Part shown: in pieces, positions 61,784 through 64,000 of the stretch
Layout of the letters: every line of letters begins with the position of its first letter
Numbering within the stretch: the stretch's first letter is position 1
Assembly: GCA_022385755.1 (NCBI GenBank)
Contig: MU278374.1
Coordinates: 124,001-188,000, forward strand
DNA length: 64,000 nt
Reading direction: 5' to 3'
Source: Trametopsis cervina
Lineage: Eukaryota > Basidiomycota > Agaricomycetes > Polyporales > Irpicaceae
Program-made: the position numbers and the translations under genes
The notes under the pieces: model-generated
Seen by the model: only the letters and a program-made list of their open reading frames with translations
The model's database searches: none
Told to the model about the DNA's origin: nothing

Positions 61784-63928
61784 TTAGCCATCGTCAGGCT
61801 GCCCGTCCCATGTGTAGTCGCGGAAGATGTTCGTCCACCATTGAGTCTCACCGCCTTGTCGATCATCAAGCATATTCACGCCTGCGCCACCATCATCGCG
61901 ACATACATCACCTGTCTCCTCCACCTCGAGTATCATGTCCTGCGTCAGACCGATGGGCAGCTGTTCTTCGTAAGCGAGCTCAATCGTCGTTCGAGGCCCA
62001 ACTGTCGGTCACACGCGCGGGTCAGCTCAACGTCCGGCAATGATTAGAAAAAAGAACACAGAAATCTTACCCAACGCCAGCAGGCTCACGATCCGCGATG
62101 AAAATGCCGTTCGGGTATAGGGCGGGGTGTGCAAAACCGACAATCCTGATGTAAACGTCCGCACATGGATAGGCGGTGCCGTGTACACCGGCAGGTGGGG
62201 CAGGACCTGCAGGAAAGTTGCAGGCGGTATCAACGCTGTCCATCACATCCGGTCAACAGGGTCCCTTCATCGGAGCAGACAGGACAGATTGTCAGTTCAC
62301 GTACACACTCCTCGCGCCCTATTCCAGCCTCCCCAAATTTCGTCCAGCGCCACGATGCCCCGCTTCTTCATCATCCCTCCGGCATCTCTGTCACCTCGGC
62401 CCTGGAGGACGCCTGCGAGCTCCCGTGCGAGCTCGGCGTGCCATCTTCGCTCGTCCTTGATCATGTCCTGCGTGACAGGCGCGTTTTCCATCTGCAGGCC
62501 GAGCTGTGCAAGCGAAGACCGAATGAACGTCGCTTCTTCTGGTTCTACAACGTCCGGGGCAGCCGAAGCGTTCGGTGTGGCAGATTCCGCGGCTGCGTTC
62601 GAGGCACTGAGACGTTCGTTGAGGTCTTCGGCGACGCGTACCATCTCTCTTGCTTTCACCATGAGCGCCTCGAGGTCTTGCAGTGCATCTTCCAGGTTTG
62701 ATTGTGATGTGGTCGCCTTTGTGTTCACTTCATGCAGGATACTGTCTGTCAATACCATCGAGCATTCCAATCAGCACAAGTGTGGATCATTTCGAGGGAA
62801 AAGACGCACTGATTCCTGAACGACTCTTCCCAGAAGTCGCTGCATCTGTACTATTCTGAGCACCTGATGTTACCGAAGTCTGTTGGAGAGATAAATCTGT
62901 CAGGTTCACTCTCAGTTTCGAGAGTATCGTCGCACTTGCCTCCCAGGCTTTCCCGAGCAGGCTCCTCCTGAGAACGGCGTAGAATGCTTTGTCGCCGCCC
63001 TTCCTGAAGCTGATCTTCATCATTCGCGGGTTACCATCGCCGTCCGCACCTTCATCAGTATCTTCGTCGTCAGAAGGCGGCCTTGATGAGGGTGCGCTTT
63101 TCGCTGAACCATGACGCGGCGGAGGCTTCGGCAGCGCGGTTCCACAGATCTCACAGTTGGAAAGCAAAGGGTGATTCAAAAACGTACATGCCGGACAGGC
63201 AACTTCTGACGAGGCATTGGGTTCTGACCTCGAGGGAGGAGCCGAAGCGGCATGTGCGTGTAAATTGCTGGACGAGGAGGGCAGGGAGGAGGACAGCGTA
63301 AGCTTTTGAAGCTGTCTTGGCACAGCTGTAGACGGTGAGTCGTTCGTAATAGCGGAGCGAGGGACTCCACACAAGCCGCAAACTTTGGATGCTGCCGGAC
63401 TGAGGCCAGGAGGATTCCGATAGCTGCAGACCTCGCATTCCCAAGAACCAATCTCTTCCGCTGGATTCCGTTGTCCAATACGGTCAAGAGAGTCGGCTCT
63501 GGCAGCGGTGGACGATATTGCGTTCAGGTACAGTGTGATCTTCGCAGAGCTGCGAAGAAGGCCGGCATAGTAGTCCGTGCGACCGATGTGATTCAAGGCG
63601 AGCGCAAACGACCGAGATGAAGAATGGACATTGTCCACGTAGAACAGTCGGTGCGTCGTTGCGTAAACAGTGCCAGACTGATGCTGCGGAGATTTTTGAT
63701 TTCTGTATTAGGTTTTGACAGCATGAGTAATGGTGAACGAGCGACGCTAACAAAACCGGAGTCAAACGACCCACATGTGCCTGACTGTGAGATGGACGGT
63801 ACGAGAACTCACCCGTCGTAGATGCCGACACCTTCTTGAGATGCCAAAATTTCTTCGTCGTTGTACAAGAGTGCTGGGACTGGAATGGTGCCGTCTACTT
63901 GTCTAGTGTATCTTCTCAAAGTGTTCAT
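61784..63928 (-). CDS. VPS36: ESCRT-II subunit VPS36 (GLUE and NZF domains)
   Basis: Vps36 binds PI3P and ubiquitin on endosomes and sorts membrane proteins into multivesicular bodies. The GLUE domain starts MNTLRRYTRQVDGTIPVPAL, LYNDEEILASQEGVGIYDG, then SGTVYATTHRLFYVDNVHSS. Two NZF zinc fingers are inserted in it, WECEVCSYRNPPGLSPAASKVC (about 63455; CGLCG follows) and CPACTFLNHPLLSNCEICGT (about 63190). After the second GLUE half (ISFRKGGDKAFYAVLRRSLL) come a coiled region, RMVRVAEDLNERLSA-type helices, and winged-helix parts (RGIVALDEIWGGWNRARGV, LLPPATFLQVLPHLP). The last exon ends TNIFRDYTWDGQPDDG (TAA 61784-61786). The frame is open upstream of 63928 to the window edge (SSFVSLERLGK), so the true start may lie outside. 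Confidence 0.9.
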
Positions 63929-64000
63929 CTTGCCAAGACGTTCAAGGGAGACAAAGCTGGATGCTCTGTGTTCATGAGCCGTACGCAGCAGTCTAGATTT

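Overview
The window is nuclear DNA of a filamentous basidiomycete, most likely an Agaricomycete. Genes are split by many short (about 45-70 nt) GT-AG introns. Several families are typical of that group: paired DUF6533-type membrane proteins, a Ste12 factor carrying two extra C2H2 fingers, and fungal six-hairpin glycosidases. No bacterial, viral or clearly intact transposon genes were seen. Gene models were assembled by eye from open frames joined at GT...AG sites with matching phase. Where an exon edge is quoted it was checked for phase; other internal edges are approximate.

Layout. 0-4.5 kb: a secreted Ser/Pro-rich protein and the mitochondrial coenzyme Q kinase-like protein COQ8. 4.8-9.3 kb: the GPI-anchor enzyme MCD4 (minus strand), divergent from a small unknown gene. 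9.9-14.8 kb: a tandem pair of DUF6533-type membrane proteins separated by a compositionally odd GC-rich block. 15.6-22.5 kb: a secreted GH78-like glycosidase with a 14-nt microexon, the phospholipid methyltransferase OPI3 (minus), a small unknown gene, and an OTU deubiquitinase. 23.1-32 kb: a flavin-dependent halogenase (minus), SRP9 (minus), an ODC-type mitochondrial carrier, and a free-standing AMP-forming adenylating enzyme. 32.4-37.2 kb: a helical-repeat protein (minus) and a 14-TM type MFS transporter. 37.7-45.8 kb: a giant ZNFX1/Hrr1-type RNA-silencing helicase (minus). 46.6-49.1 kb: two unknown genes. 49.1-57.5 kb: a gene-poor stretch with simple repeats and a recurring GTACAGTA word, leading into a long ATG-free pyrimidine-rich leader. 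57.5-61.2 kb: STE12. 61.8 kb to the end: the ESCRT-II subunit VPS36 (minus).

Most genes are single-copy housekeeping genes with no operon-like relation (ubiquinone synthesis, GPI anchors, phosphatidylcholine synthesis, SRP, ESCRT-II). The accessory-looking parts are the DUF6533 pair, the glycosidase, and the halogenase / adenylating enzyme / MFS exporter stretch, which could serve a small specialised metabolite but does not form a tight cluster. The strongest unusual features are the microexon plus GC-AG intron at the glycosidase signature motif, the helicase architecture, the lone halogenase, the 11/7-residue helical repeat, and the structured upstream region of STE12.
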